NCBI GenBank assembly: GCA_018061685.1
Contig: JAGOTR010000006.1
Location: 1-38,247, forward strand
Length of the DNA stretch: 38,247 bases
Direction: 5' to 3'
DNA from: Candidatus Magasanikiibacteriota bacterium
Lineage (GTDB): Bacteria; Patescibacteriota; Patescibacteriia; Magasanikbacterales; UBA922
The notes beneath the pieces are model-generated. The model was not told the origin of the DNA and did not search any database. It worked only from the letters and a program-made list of their open reading frames with translations. The stretch's first letter is position 1; each line of letters opens with the position of its first letter. This document shows, in pieces, positions 1 to 7,840 of the stretch. Both the position numbers and the translations under genes were made by a program.

Positions 1-1095
1 CGAGCCATCGCCGAGGCAAAAGAGCAAGCCGTGGAGTCATTTTTATCGGCACGACTCGAAGCTACCAATGGTGATACCACCGATGAAGACCCATTTGGAC
101 AAGACAGTACGGTGAATATCTTGCTCTTAGGGTTAGATAGTCGTGCGGGGAGTACCGAAGCGCATTGTGATGCCATTCAACTGTTTACCATTGATAAAGA
201 CAAAAAACAGGTTACCATTACGGCCGTTCCTCGCGGCACGTATTCACCACTGCCACCGGGCAAAGGCACCACTTCAACCGATTATTATGTATCGAATGCC
301 TGTGGCTTAGGTGGTATTGACTATGGCGTTGGGCAAATACAAAAAATCTTAGGGGTGTCGGCCGATTATATTGTGATGGTAGGATTTTCTGAAACTCTTG
401 GCGCCCTTCGTCATTTACAACTGCCGACGACCGAAACATTGCAGTGGCTTCGCTACCGACGAGGATACCAGATTGGTGAACCGCAGCGTGCGCACAATCA
501 TTCTACTTTTTTGAAACAGCTGTTAGTGGAGAGAATTGGGACAGAAGATGCCCGTATTCCACAATCACTTCAGTATGTGTTGTATCGGTTAATCGATACA
601 GATCTGTCATTTGCTCAAACGCAAGTGTTAGTTGATACGATTGCTTCATTTGATGTAGCCGTTCATCCCGAACGGGTGGTGCTTCGTATGAAACCCGAGT
701 ATGTTGTCAAAGAAATTGTGTATGATCCAAATACATTGGAACAAACACTTGAAGAACAAATTGCACCTATTAGACGCTGGCTGTCTGACGCTGATTATTC
801 TGGTATTACACAAGAAACATTTCAACAAACACTCACACAAATAGTCGCAGACAAAAAGAATGATCCTGAATTTTTAGCTTGGGCCTTTGATCATCATTTA
901 TGGCTTCAAATTGATGACGCTGCTGTTCGAGAAGCTGTCCACTATGATCTGCTCACGCATATGCTTGATCAAATTCCTGAAAAAGAAGAGCGAGCAGGAT
1001 TGATTGCTGATTATATTTTAGAAATGCGGTATACTGGGCAACAGGAGTGGGAACAAAAAGGACATGCGTTGCTCGAGGAGTTGCATGCCCAATAA
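1..1095 (+). CDS. LytR-CpsA-Psr (LCP) family protein, 5' end outside window
   Basis: LCP proteins are membrane-anchored enzymes that attach glycopolymers to the cell wall or related acceptors. The core motif is visible at about bases 115-240: a hydrophobic strand NILLLGLDSR, then HCDAIQLFTID and VTITAVPRGT, matching the family's (R/S)D-and-PRDT blocks. The usual segment between the SETLG-like strand and the YRRGY block is shortened, and the normal DALGGV stretch is not seen, so this is a divergent or reduced LCP domain. The C-terminal half (from about base 560) is helical and unassigned. The frame is open to base 1, and the GTG at 31 has no ribosome binding site, so the true start and the expected N-terminal membrane anchor lie upstream. 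It ends 12 bases before the flavoprotein gene, probably in the same transcript. Confidence 0.72.
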   Translation, partial: RAIAEAKEQAVESFLSARLEATNGDTTDEDPFGQDSTVNILLLGLDSRAGSTEAHCDAIQLFTIDKDKKQVTITAVPRGTYSPLPPGKGTTSTDYYVSNACGLGGIDYGVGQIQKILGVSADYIVMVGFSETLGALRHLQLPTTETLQWLRYRRGYQIGEPQRAHNHSTFLKQLLVERIGTEDARIPQSLQYVLYRLIDTDLSFAQTQVLVDTIASFDVAVHPERVVLRMKPEYVVKEIVYDPNTLEQTLEEQIAPIRRWLSDADYSGITQETFQQTLTQIVADKKNDPEFLAWAFDHHLWLQIDDAAVREAVHYDLLTHMLDQIPEKEERAGLIADYILEMRYTGQQEWEQKGHALLEELHAQ

Positions 1096-1107
1096 GTATT
1101 TTGTTGT

Positions 1108-2352
1108 ATGCGTATTGCAATTATTGGTGGTGGTGCTGCGGGCATGATGTGTGCGGCAACACTGGCAGAAGAATGCCCTGACGTTGAAGTGTTATTATTT
1201 GAAAAAAATTCTTCACTTGGCAAAAAAGTGATTATTTCTGGTGGGGGGAGATGCAATGTCACGACAGGTTTTGACGATATTCGATTTATTTTAAAAAAAT
1301 ATCCACGCGGAGAAAAATTTCTTTCTTCAGCCATGTTTCGTTTTCCACCACAAGCCGTCCGGAATTGGTTTGAGCAACATGGCGTTCCACTTGTCTGCGA
1401 AGATGATATGCGTGTCTTTCCTGTTTCTTCTGATGGAAAAGATATTGTACGTGCATTTACGTCACTCTTTGCCGCATCCAATGTACAGATACTCTGTAAT
1501 CATAGCGTCAAAAAAATAGAAAAGCACGATGAACAATTTTTTATTACAGTTCCAAATAAAGAACCCTTTGTCGTTGATACTGTGGTGCTTACGTTAGGTG
1601 GTCAGGCCTATCGTCAAACTGGTTCAACCGGGGATGGTTACACACTCGCCGAACGACTTGGACACTCTATTACGCCACTTGCCGCAAGTCTGAATTCTTT
1701 TTTTACGCGCGAAACTTGGCCAAAAGAATTGGCAGGGGTATCGTTTGAACAAGCAACGCTTTCTTCTTTTGGTAAGACACGTGCATCATATACGGGTCCT
1801 ATATTATTTACGCACAAAGGAGTCACTGGCCCCGCAGTATTTGCCCTCTCTTCGCTGGTTGCGTTTGATGTGTATACTGGTAGTCAACCACTGCCTATCA
1901 CCGTCAATGTGGTACCACAATATTCTGTTGAAGAATTATATGAGGCCATACAAAAAACTATGCACGCCTCTCCGAAGAAAAGTTTTAAAAACACACTTCA
2001 CTCAGTTGTGCCTTTGTCTGTTGCGACTATTTGCTGCAACGAATTAACAATACCATTAGAAAAAAAGAATGCAGAGATGACAAAAAAAGAAGTGACGGCT
2101 GCGTGCACATGGATACAGGCCATGCCACTTTCGGTAATTGCTCGGGGAGCAGGAGACGAATTTGTGACGGCCGGTGGTGTATCGCTCGACGAGGTGAATC
2201 CAAAAACCATGGAATCCCTTATTTCTCCAGGATTGTTTTTTGCCGGAGAGATTTTAAATATAGATGGCTTTACTGGGGGCTTTAATTTACAAGCGTCGTG
2301 GGCAACGGGGAGAGCCGCGGGAGAATCTATCGCAATGGCTATGTCATTCTGA
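1108..2352 (+). CDS. HI0933/YhiN-family NAD(P)/FAD-dependent oxidoreductase
   Basis: A 414-residue flavoprotein of the HI0933 (YhiN/BaiN-like) family. The N-terminus carries the dinucleotide-binding motif GGGAAG at residues 7-12, followed by an acidic FEK strand end and the family signature SGGGRCNVT at about residues 44-52. The C-terminal FAD block FAGEILNIDGFTGGFNLQ, ending in GRAAG, is intact, so the protein is full length. The substrate of the family is not firmly established in most bacteria. The ATG start follows the LCP gene by 12 bases with no Shine-Dalgarno. The last codons and the TGA stop (2350-2352) lie inside a dispersed palindrome (2342-2409), so the C-terminal residues Ser-Phe are repeat-derived. 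Confidence 0.85.
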   Translation: MRIAIIGGGAAGMMCAATLAEECPDVEVLLFEKNSSLGKKVIISGGGRCNVTTGFDDIRFILKKYPRGEKFLSSAMFRFPPQAVRNWFEQHGVPLVCEDDMRVFPVSSDGKDIVRAFTSLFAASNVQILCNHSVKKIEKHDEQFFITVPNKEPFVVDTVVLTLGGQAYRQTGSTGDGYTLAERLGHSITPLAASLNSFFTRETWPKELAGVSFEQATLSSFGKTRASYTGPILFTHKGVTGPAVFALSSLVAFDVYTGSQPLPITVNVVPQYSVEELYEAIQKTMHASPKKSFKNTLHSVVPLSVATICCNELTIPLEKKNAEMTKKEVTAACTWIQAMPLSVIARGAGDEFVTAGGVSLDEVNPKTMESLISPGLFFAGEILNIDGFTGGFNLQASWATGRAAGESIAMAMSF

Positions 2353-2409
2353 ACTTGTTTCAGGATCTCTCAATATATATTCAGATCCTGAAACACGTTC
2401 AGGATAACA
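2342..2409. repeat. Family A palindrome, copy 1
   Basis: Two 27-base inverted arms (2342-2368 and 2383-2409) differ from perfect complementarity at a few positions and enclose an AT-rich loop. The core CTGAACTTGTTTCAGGATC recurs at 14475-14543 and 21462-21532. The element overlaps the end of the flavoprotein gene and supplies its stop codon. Confidence 0.9.
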
Positions 2410-2419
2410 CGTATTTTGT

Positions 2420-3577
2420 ATGAAACATTTTTTTCGATATATATTTTTCTTTACAGTGAGTTGTTTACTTTTTTTCCCAGTATTCGTTTCTGCAAATTCT
2501 TTGGATCAACCGGGGTTTGAAGAGACGACCGAAGCGCAAATAGAAGAGGTGTTTTTTTTGGGAAAAGTGGTAGAAGACCCAACCGAAGAAGTGACAACAG
2601 AATTTGGTGAAACACATATTCAACAATATGTTCCGGTTGTGTTTACGAGTGGTGTTGATACCGGAGAAGAACAAACATTATTATTTGAAGTTCGAGAAGG
2701 AACACCGGGCAATGCATTACTTCAAAAAGGCGATCGTGTGATTGTAGGAAAAAGTATGGTGGGCGGATCTGAAACCTATTATATAAGTGATGTGTACCGA
2801 TTGCCCGTATTGTACATATTACTTGGTTTATTTTTACTCTTAGCCTGTTTATTTACGGGTTGGGGAGGAGTACGAGCCTTGGTGGGCTTAAGTAGTAGTA
2901 TTGCAGTCATTGTATTTTTTATTGTTCCCAACATGCTGGCAGGCAAAAATCCACTGTTGATTGGATTTTTGGGTACGATTGCCATTGCGGTATTTTCTAT
3001 TTTTATTGCCCATGGGTTTCGTGTACGTACGACTATTGCGTTTGTGAGTACTCTTGCCACAATAGGAGTGGCATTACTGTTGTCTTCGAGTATTGCCAAA
3101 GCCATGCATTTATTTGGCTTGGGTACAGAAGAGGCATTTTTTTTACAAGCCGCAGGGCAAAGTTACAATTTACAGGGAATTCTTATTGCTGGTATTATCA
3201 TAGGAACCTTAGGTGTGCTTGATGATATAACCACTGCCCAAGCCGCGGTTGTAGAAGAATTGCACAATGCAAATAATACATTCGGAATAAAAGAATTATT
3301 TCGTCGGGCATTTTCTGTGGGGCGAGAGCATATTATTTCTCTTGTGAATACACTTATTTTGGCATATGTTGGTGTGTCGCTGCCCTTGTTATTATTACTG
3401 CATATTTACGAGGCACCATTTTGGATATTTTTGAATAGTGAAATTGTGATGGAAGAATTGGTTCGTATGTTGGTGGGGAGTACGGCTCTTCTTTTGGCTG
3501 TACCAATTACGACTGCGTTAGGTGCCTGGTATTTTGGAAGAAAAATACTTGAAGAAAATGAATCAAAAAATATATAA
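2420..3577 (+). CDS. YibE/F-like membrane protein
   Basis: A 385-residue integral membrane protein of the YibE/F family. It has an N-terminal signal or anchor segment (residues 1-25), an extracytoplasmic beta-rich region to about residue 125, and then about seven hydrophobic helices starting near residue 130. The family-typical sequence GIIIGTLGVLDDITTAQAAVVEEL is visible around residues 258-280. The biochemical role of the family is unknown; a transporter or membrane-biogenesis role is only suggested. The start ATG lies 11 bases after palindrome copy 1 and has no Shine-Dalgarno. A strong hairpin terminator begins at the stop codon. It is probably the last gene of the + strand block that begins upstream of the window. 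Confidence 0.85.
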   Translation: MKHFFRYIFFFTVSCLLFFPVFVSANSLDQPGFEETTEAQIEEVFFLGKVVEDPTEEVTTEFGETHIQQYVPVVFTSGVDTGEEQTLLFEVREGTPGNALLQKGDRVIVGKSMVGGSETYYISDVYRLPVLYILLGLFLLLACLFTGWGGVRALVGLSSSIAVIVFFIVPNMLAGKNPLLIGFLGTIAIAVFSIFIAHGFRVRTTIAFVSTLATIGVALLLSSSIAKAMHLFGLGTEEAFFLQAAGQSYNLQGILIAGIIIGTLGVLDDITTAQAAVVEELHNANNTFGIKELFRRAFSVGREHIISLVNTLILAYVGVSLPLLLLLHIYEAPFWIFLNSEIVMEELVRMLVGSTALLLAVPITTALGAWYFGRKILEENESKNI

Positions 3578-3603
3578 AAAAAGCTCAATTATGAGCTTTT
3601 TTT
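3576..3603. terminator. Bidirectional intrinsic terminator (YibE/F / GreA)
   Basis: AAAAAGCTC and GAGCTTTTT flank a short AATTAT loop, with an A-run on the left and a T-run on the right. It can therefore terminate both the + strand YibE/F transcript and the converging greA transcript. Confidence 0.88.
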
Positions 3604-3633
3604 AGTATATCTTGTAGGATTATTTTGAAAAAA

Positions 3634-4131
3634 TTACCTAATTTCCACCACCTCATACTCCACCTCACCCGTCCCAAGCGTTATTGTTACTCGCTCACCC
3701 AATTTTTTCCCCAACAGCGCCAAGCCAAGAGGCGAGGTATGAGAAATAATTCCTTTTGCCGGATTTGTTTCTGCTGATCCTAAAATATGGTAGGTTTTCA
3801 TATGTCCTTCTCGCATAAGTGATACCGTGCTGCCTATTTGCACGGTATTTTTTTGTTTTGGCGTTTCTATCACCGTGGCGTGATTGAGTTGATAATCAAT
3901 TTTTGTAATGCTTGCATTAATACCCCTTAGTCTGCCTTTGGCAAGTTGATACTCTACATTTTCAGAAAAGTCGCCCAATTCTGCCAGGCGGCTTACTTCA
4001 CGCGCTGCCTCGGGGCGAGTGACTTTAATAAGGCGGTCTAATTTTTTTGCCAGTTCATCGTATTTTTCTTGTGTCAAAAAAGTGTCGTCGGCGACACCAA
4101 TGGTTTTGGGTTTTCGGTCTGTGGTTCTCAT
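3634..4131 (-). CDS. greA: Transcription elongation factor GreA
   Basis: A 165-residue GreA/GreB protein, which rescues backtracked RNA polymerase by stimulating transcript cleavage. The N-terminal antiparallel coiled coil spans about residues 20-95. Its tip carries GDFSENVEY (residues 53-61), matching the catalytic GDLSENAEY loop with both acidic residues in place (Asp54, Glu57). The C-terminal FKBP-like domain contains the SPLGLALLGKKLGE block followed by a VEYEVVEI end. Length is close to the usual 158 residues, with a short N-terminal extension. No Shine-Dalgarno precedes the ATG. It is transcribed convergently with YibE/F and shares its terminator. Confidence 0.95.
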   Translation of the reverse strand: MRTTDRKPKTIGVADDTFLTQEKYDELAKKLDRLIKVTRPEAAREVSRLAELGDFSENVEYQLAKGRLRGINASITKIDYQLNHATVIETPKQKNTVQIGSTVSLMREGHMKTYHILGSAETNPAKGIISHTSPLGLALLGKKLGERVTITLGTGEVEYEVVEIR

Positions 4132-4185
4132 AGAATATATGTGTATGCGGGTAGCATAGCATGCTGGGGTATGTTGGTAAATGGA

Positions 4186-4221
4186 TTGCTTGCCCGCTGA
4201 AGCCCGCAGGCGTAGGCGGGT
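4186..4221. repeat. Family E repeat, copy 1 (reverse orientation)
   Basis: On the minus strand this reads ACCCGCC, then CCTGCGGGCTTC, then GGGCAAGCAA, and resembles copies at 27433, 30001, 30739 and 32109. It lies between greA and the promoter of the orphan membrane gene. Confidence 0.65.
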
Positions 4222-4248
4222 GTTTCATCTTGCTATGATTACATCTCA

Positions 4249-4277
4249 TTGACAATCGTTCCATTCTCCTGTAACAT
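4249..4277 (+). promoter_or_regulatory. Sigma-70-type promoter for the 4333 gene
   Basis: A perfect -35 TTGACA (4249-4254), a 17-base spacer and a -10 TAACAT (4272-4277) predict a start near 4284 and a leader of about 50 bases ending in the Shine-Dalgarno AAGGGGAG. Confidence 0.75.
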
Positions 4278-4332
4278 CTTTCCTTAACCGTAACCACAAC
4301 TGTTCTTTTGAACTACGAGAAGGGGAGTCCTC

Positions 4333-4887
4333 ATGATTTCAATCTTCAAAACCTTTGGCGGGTGGGCGTTGCTCATCGCCATTCTCATTTTGACGATTCT
4401 GAACTTCCATGTCTGGGTGCGCAAGCAGAACTGGGACTGGAAGAATGAAGGATGGATCGCCGTCATCTTCGTCGGCGTGGTATACCCTCCGTTTGGGCTG
4501 GCCTGGTCTACCAAGTTTCCCATTCGTTGGGAGGCAAAGCTGGCTCTGGTTATCATTTTTTTGGTCACTTTGTGCCTCTTCACTCTGCTGTATGGGGTGT
4601 TCAAGACCACCAAAGAGACGTATGAGGCAGATGCTTCTCGAGATGATGGACCACCTACTGTGGGAGAGACATCTTCTCCACCCGTAGCAACTGCCATTCC
4701 TCGGTTTCGAGCCCCAGGTCCGGCTACCTCAAGCATGATTGCTTTTGCTCTTGAGCCAACGCCTCGTGGTGGTGGAAACGATTTAGATAAAGTCCTGGAT
4801 GAACCAGGAACTCGCTTGGTCGGTATCACCCATCCAGAAGGAGTGGCTGACGTGGACCCACTCGGGGCAACCCTGGTGGACAAATAG
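4333..4887 (+). CDS. Orphan membrane protein with three TM helices and a long hydrophilic tail
   Basis: A 184-residue protein whose family I do not recognise. Three hydrophobic helices are visible at about residues 9-27, 40-57 and 69-90, with WDWKNEGW between the first two. A proline-, threonine- and glycine-rich tail (91-184) follows. The gene has its own consensus promoter, a good Shine-Dalgarno (AAGGGGAG, about 6 bases before ATG) and two hairpins downstream. Its codons are clearly more GC-rich than those of greA or the transporter genes beside it. These traits are shared with the genes at 11374, 26196, 30921 and 31854. Function is unknown; the membrane topology is the only supported statement. 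Confidence 0.75.
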   Translation: MISIFKTFGGWALLIAILILTILNFHVWVRKQNWDWKNEGWIAVIFVGVVYPPFGLAWSTKFPIRWEAKLALVIIFLVTLCLFTLLYGVFKTTKETYEADASRDDGPPTVGETSSPPVATAIPRFRAPGPATSSMIAFALEPTPRGGGNDLDKVLDEPGTRLVGITHPEGVADVDPLGATLVDK

Positions 4888-4900
4888 CAAGGGGGTTGTC

Positions 4901-5020
4901 GATCGGAGACTCCACATCTCCGATCACGCCACATATGTATTTCATCCGTCTTCGTCCGTCTTCGCTCTGAGGAGCTACGACAGGACTACGCCGGATGGAA
5001 TGTGTATGTGGCGTTTTTTT
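4901..5020 (+). terminator. Double hairpin terminator carrying a REP-like insert
   Basis: A first perfect hairpin (GATCGGAGA 4901-4909, TCTCCGATC 4917-4925) has no T-run. It is followed by CGCCACATA (4927-4935) pairing with TATGTGGCG (5005-5013), and then seven Ts. The long loop of this second stem contains a separate palindrome-like element (4943-4997). The T-run runs into the stop codon of the converging NRAMP-type gene. Confidence 0.72.
4943..4997. repeat. REP-like palindromic element inside a terminator loop
   Basis: CATCCG (4943-4948) and CGGATG (4992-4997) bound a partly self-complementary stretch containing a tandem CGTCTTCGTC-type motif and GAGGAGC. It sits entirely within the loop of the terminator stem 4927-5013, as expected if it had been inserted there. 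Confidence 0.55.
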
Positions 5021-6410
5021 ATAATAATTTATCCCACACCGTATACCCACTAAACAAACCAAACACGATAAAGATAAGAATAATAATTGCTTTTCTCCAC
5101 CACGCTGCTTGCAACTCTTTTGGCAGCACCTTGTGATTCATCCAATTCACCAAGCCCACATGCACAAACATGGCAACAGCATTTAAAATAGCACCGGTGG
5201 TAATTAAGAGTCTTGGTTCTGTAATGTCGAGTAAAAATAATACAATGCCAAAGGCAATTTGTGACCACAAAAATATATAATAATATTTTGACAAGGCAAT
5301 ACGCTTTGTTTTTTTATGTGCCATTACTTTGAGTGCTGCGTTTTCTGCCATAATGCGGCTGGTGGAATCGAGAATGCCTAATTGTGTTTGAAACAACATC
5401 ACCCCAACGGCAACTAAAAAGAGTGTGCCAATAATGGGAGAAATAGTTTTTCCAAGGGTCAGCCCCTCTTGAATAACAAAATGAATTCCCTGTGCATTGC
5501 CCTCTCTACCAAACGTGGTGACATACGAGAGCAGCATAAGCAGCAGCATGGAGAGCGCTCCTAAAAACCAAAATACACACAAGTGTTCCATATTAATTCG
5601 TCGCCACCATGCTTTGAAGTTGGCGATATTTTCTTTTGTCATGTCAAACGATTCACCTTCCAGTTGTACTTCTTGCGGAGTTCCTGTATTGCGAAACAGT
5701 CCTGAAATTTTTTGTGCGTATTTGCCCATGCCATAGCCTTTTTCTTTCACATAAATGGATTGGGTCAAATTTAAATTTCCCCCCGCACCCGAATATGCAA
5801 ATGCCGCAAAAAACGAGGCAAAGACAATGCCTTCTGGGAGCCAGCGATAGCCATCTCCTTTCCCAATCAGGCCGTGGGCCAATGCAGCCCAATCCGCACT
5901 CCCCGAAATAATGATCGCAAGAATAAGTAAAAATGGTACTGCAATAAAAATAATAATTTGCGTGGTTTTTTCCATCATGCCATACACAGTTTTGCCAAAG
6001 CTTAGCATAAGCCCAATCACAATAAGAAGTGCAATGGCAATCCATTTGAATACGACAATACCAAAGAGTGACCCAATCACCTGGGCAGAGGCGGCAATAA
6101 TACCGGGCAGCCCAAAACCAATAAAGGTAGAAAGAATAAACCAATACGGGGCAACGCGCCATTTTTTTGCTAACCCCACAAACACACTTTCTCCTTTTAT
6201 TAAGGCATAGCGTTCAATTTCCATGTTCATAAAAAATTGAAACGTAATACCTAACAGCGCTCCCCATGCAATACCAAGCCCAAAATTACTCGATAAATAC
6301 GGCCACAAAATAACTTCACCAGATCCTAACCCAAGGGCTAAAATAATAAAACTGGGGCCGATGAGTTTTTTGAGGGGGATAGGGGAGGGAAAAGGGTCGG
6401 GGGAGGGCAT
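5019..6410 (-). CDS. NRAMP-related divalent cation transporter (atypical metal-site motifs)
   Basis: A 463-residue polytopic membrane protein with about eleven hydrophobic helices and overall NRAMP-like sequence. The first helix reads GPSFIILALGLGSGEVILWPYL. In classical Mn/Fe NRAMPs this helix carries DPGN; here GSGE occupies that position. In helix 6, where the MPHN motif is expected, the sequence is SGAGGNLNLTQS. Both halves of the classical metal site are therefore replaced. It probably belongs to the NRAMP-related branch whose substrates can differ from Mn/Fe (magnesium has been reported for some members). The substrate cannot be read from sequence. It lies 8 bases downstream of the MFS gene on the same strand, probably in one transcript. 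No Shine-Dalgarno is seen. Confidence 0.78.
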   Translation of the reverse strand: MPSPDPFPSPIPLKKLIGPSFIILALGLGSGEVILWPYLSSNFGLGIAWGALLGITFQFFMNMEIERYALIKGESVFVGLAKKWRVAPYWFILSTFIGFGLPGIIAASAQVIGSLFGIVVFKWIAIALLIVIGLMLSFGKTVYGMMEKTTQIIIFIAVPFLLILAIIISGSADWAALAHGLIGKGDGYRWLPEGIVFASFFAAFAYSGAGGNLNLTQSIYVKEKGYGMGKYAQKISGLFRNTGTPQEVQLEGESFDMTKENIANFKAWWRRINMEHLCVFWFLGALSMLLLMLLSYVTTFGREGNAQGIHFVIQEGLTLGKTISPIIGTLFLVAVGVMLFQTQLGILDSTSRIMAENAALKVMAHKKTKRIALSKYYYIFLWSQIAFGIVLFLLDITEPRLLITTGAILNAVAMFVHVGLVNWMNHKVLPKELQAAWWRKAIIILIFIVFGLFSGYTVWDKLL

Positions 6411-6418
6411 AAAAAAAT

Positions 6419-7627
6419 TTATATATGTAACGGTTGTTTTTTAGACGACAACCGAAAAAACGTAATAATAATGAGTGAAATAACACAGGCAAGTACGTAG
6501 GGGAGTCGCACATCTTTTTCAATAAGTATTGCCGCTAATAAAAGCACCGGAATATCAAGCACACTTTTTAAAAAATTACTTAACGAGAGTGTTGTTGCTC
6601 TATTGTATGAATGACTTTGCCCATTAAAAAATTGTGAATATAAGGGGTTTCGCCACGCTTCAAAAGAAACACTTGCCAGAAAACATGCATATAATAGATA
6701 TGGGTGTTGAGGTACTAAAAGTAATAAACACACAAAGAGAATGATGGTTGCAGTAAAAATAGTATTTAATATATCAAGTGCAAGCGGTATACGCATATGA
6801 GAAATATATTTTCCAATATTTCGTTGTACCAAAAAAATAACCAAATGGTTTAAGCCCCATCCAAACCCAAGTATAATAATAGAAACACCCATGTTGGTAA
6901 AAAATGTATGGTAATATTGCCAGGTAACAAGAAATGCAATAAAAATACCTATTTTGCTTATAATTCCAGACAACAGATATCGATTGGTTCGTATCAGTTT
7001 CCATGCATCTAAAAGCACCCCACGTTCAATTTTTTCTACGTCCATAACATGGCGTGCTTCAATTAATGTGCTGCTTATAAAAAGTGCAATTGATGTGGCA
7101 ATGACATCAATCAAAATGAGTATCATAAACTGTATCTCACTCATGTCTTTGGCAATAAGCACCGCAATAATGGGCGTAATAATTTTAAACAAGCTGAGCG
7201 ATGAATGAAATTTTCCTAATTCTTTTATATTATCTTTTTCTTTGTCTAATTCTTTTCCTGTATCATAGAGAAGCGCTTCTTGCGTGCCAGAGAGCATCGC
7301 GATAGAAAATGCATAACAGGCAACACCAATAGCAAACATAACAAAGCTATGAGCAAATAAAAATATACTCCAATACATCATGCTGCCCAAAATGCCTACG
7401 ATAATAGTTTTTTTTCTTCCCCATCTATCAGCAAGGTAGCTTGAGGGGACTTCAAAAATCATATTTACCACAGACCAAAGAATCGCTAATGTAAAAATTT
7501 GCGATAAGGTGATACCTCTGTGCACATAAAATAATGACATCACCACATTCACTACTTTTACATTCACTAGTGCGGTGATCCAAAAAATTTTTGAGAAGTT
7601 TTTTTTGAGTAATGCGGGTCGGTTCAT
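6419..7627 (-). CDS. Major facilitator superfamily transporter
   Basis: A 402-residue membrane protein with about twelve hydrophobic helices. The MFS signature between helices 2 and 3 is seen as VPSSYLADRWGRKKTI at about residues 60-75, close to the canonical DRxGRR loop. Helix-rich segments continue through the C-terminus, which ends in a basic SSKKQPLHI tail. The substrate is unknown; drug/metabolite efflux or uptake are both possible. The ATG at 7625-7627 has no Shine-Dalgarno. It is the first gene of a two-gene unit with the NRAMP-related transporter, and upstream lies a large palindromic repeat rather than an obvious regulator. Confidence 0.85.
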   Translation of the reverse strand: MNRPALLKKNFSKIFWITALVNVKVVNVVMSLFYVHRGITLSQIFTLAILWSVVNMIFEVPSSYLADRWGRKKTIIVGILGSMMYWSIFLFAHSFVMFAIGVACYAFSIAMLSGTQEALLYDTGKELDKEKDNIKELGKFHSSLSLFKIITPIIAVLIAKDMSEIQFMILILIDVIATSIALFISSTLIEARHVMDVEKIERGVLLDAWKLIRTNRYLLSGIISKIGIFIAFLVTWQYYHTFFTNMGVSIIILGFGWGLNHLVIFLVQRNIGKYISHMRIPLALDILNTIFTATIILFVCLLLLVPQHPYLLYACFLASVSFEAWRNPLYSQFFNGQSHSYNRATTLSLSNFLKSVLDIPVLLLAAILIEKDVRLPYVLACVISLIIITFFRLSSKKQPLHI

Positions 7628-7655
7628 AGAAAATATAGGTATAGGATAGCATATT

Positions 7656-7783
7656 TATACGATGCATGGAACACGATGTTAAAAATTGGGATTAAGATTA
7701 AGAATAAGACTGAAATACGAATTTCAATCTCAGTCTTATTCTTAATTCAAAATTTTTGTGCTCCATGTTCCATGCATCGTATA
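7656..7783. repeat. Family B long palindrome, copy 1
   Basis: An 18-base perfect outer inverted repeat (TATACGATGCATGGAACA 7656-7673; complement 7766-7783) encloses a second inverted repeat, AAGAATAAGACTGA versus TCAGTCTTATTCTT. It fills the gap between the divergent MFS and dnaE genes. Related sequence occurs at 21400-21608, with fragments at 22217, 26938 and 30775. Confidence 0.88.
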
Positions 7784-7788
7784 CCGTA

Positions 7789-7817
7789 TTGATTCTCACC
7801 CAAAAATAAGCTACTAT
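7789..7817 (+). promoter_or_regulatory. Probable dnaE promoter
   Basis: TTGATT (7789-7794), a 17-base spacer and TACTAT (7812-7817) predict a start near 7824. That leaves only about 15 bases of leader without a Shine-Dalgarno. Confidence 0.5.
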
Positions 7818-7840
7818 ACCTCCACTTTTGACCCGTCCCT

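Noticed and set aside
4055-4297. 80-codon minus-strand frame overlapping the greA start
   Set aside because: It overlaps greA in another frame, crosses the 4249 promoter and a family E repeat, and has no protein-like pattern.
5653-6162. 169-codon minus-strand frame within the NRAMP-type gene
   Set aside because: It is another frame of a clear membrane transporter, with a Cys/Trp-rich composition unlike real proteins.
7656-7783. Insertion sequence or MITE with a transposase
   Set aside because: The palindrome contains no open frame and no transposase occurs in the window; only the repeat is reported.
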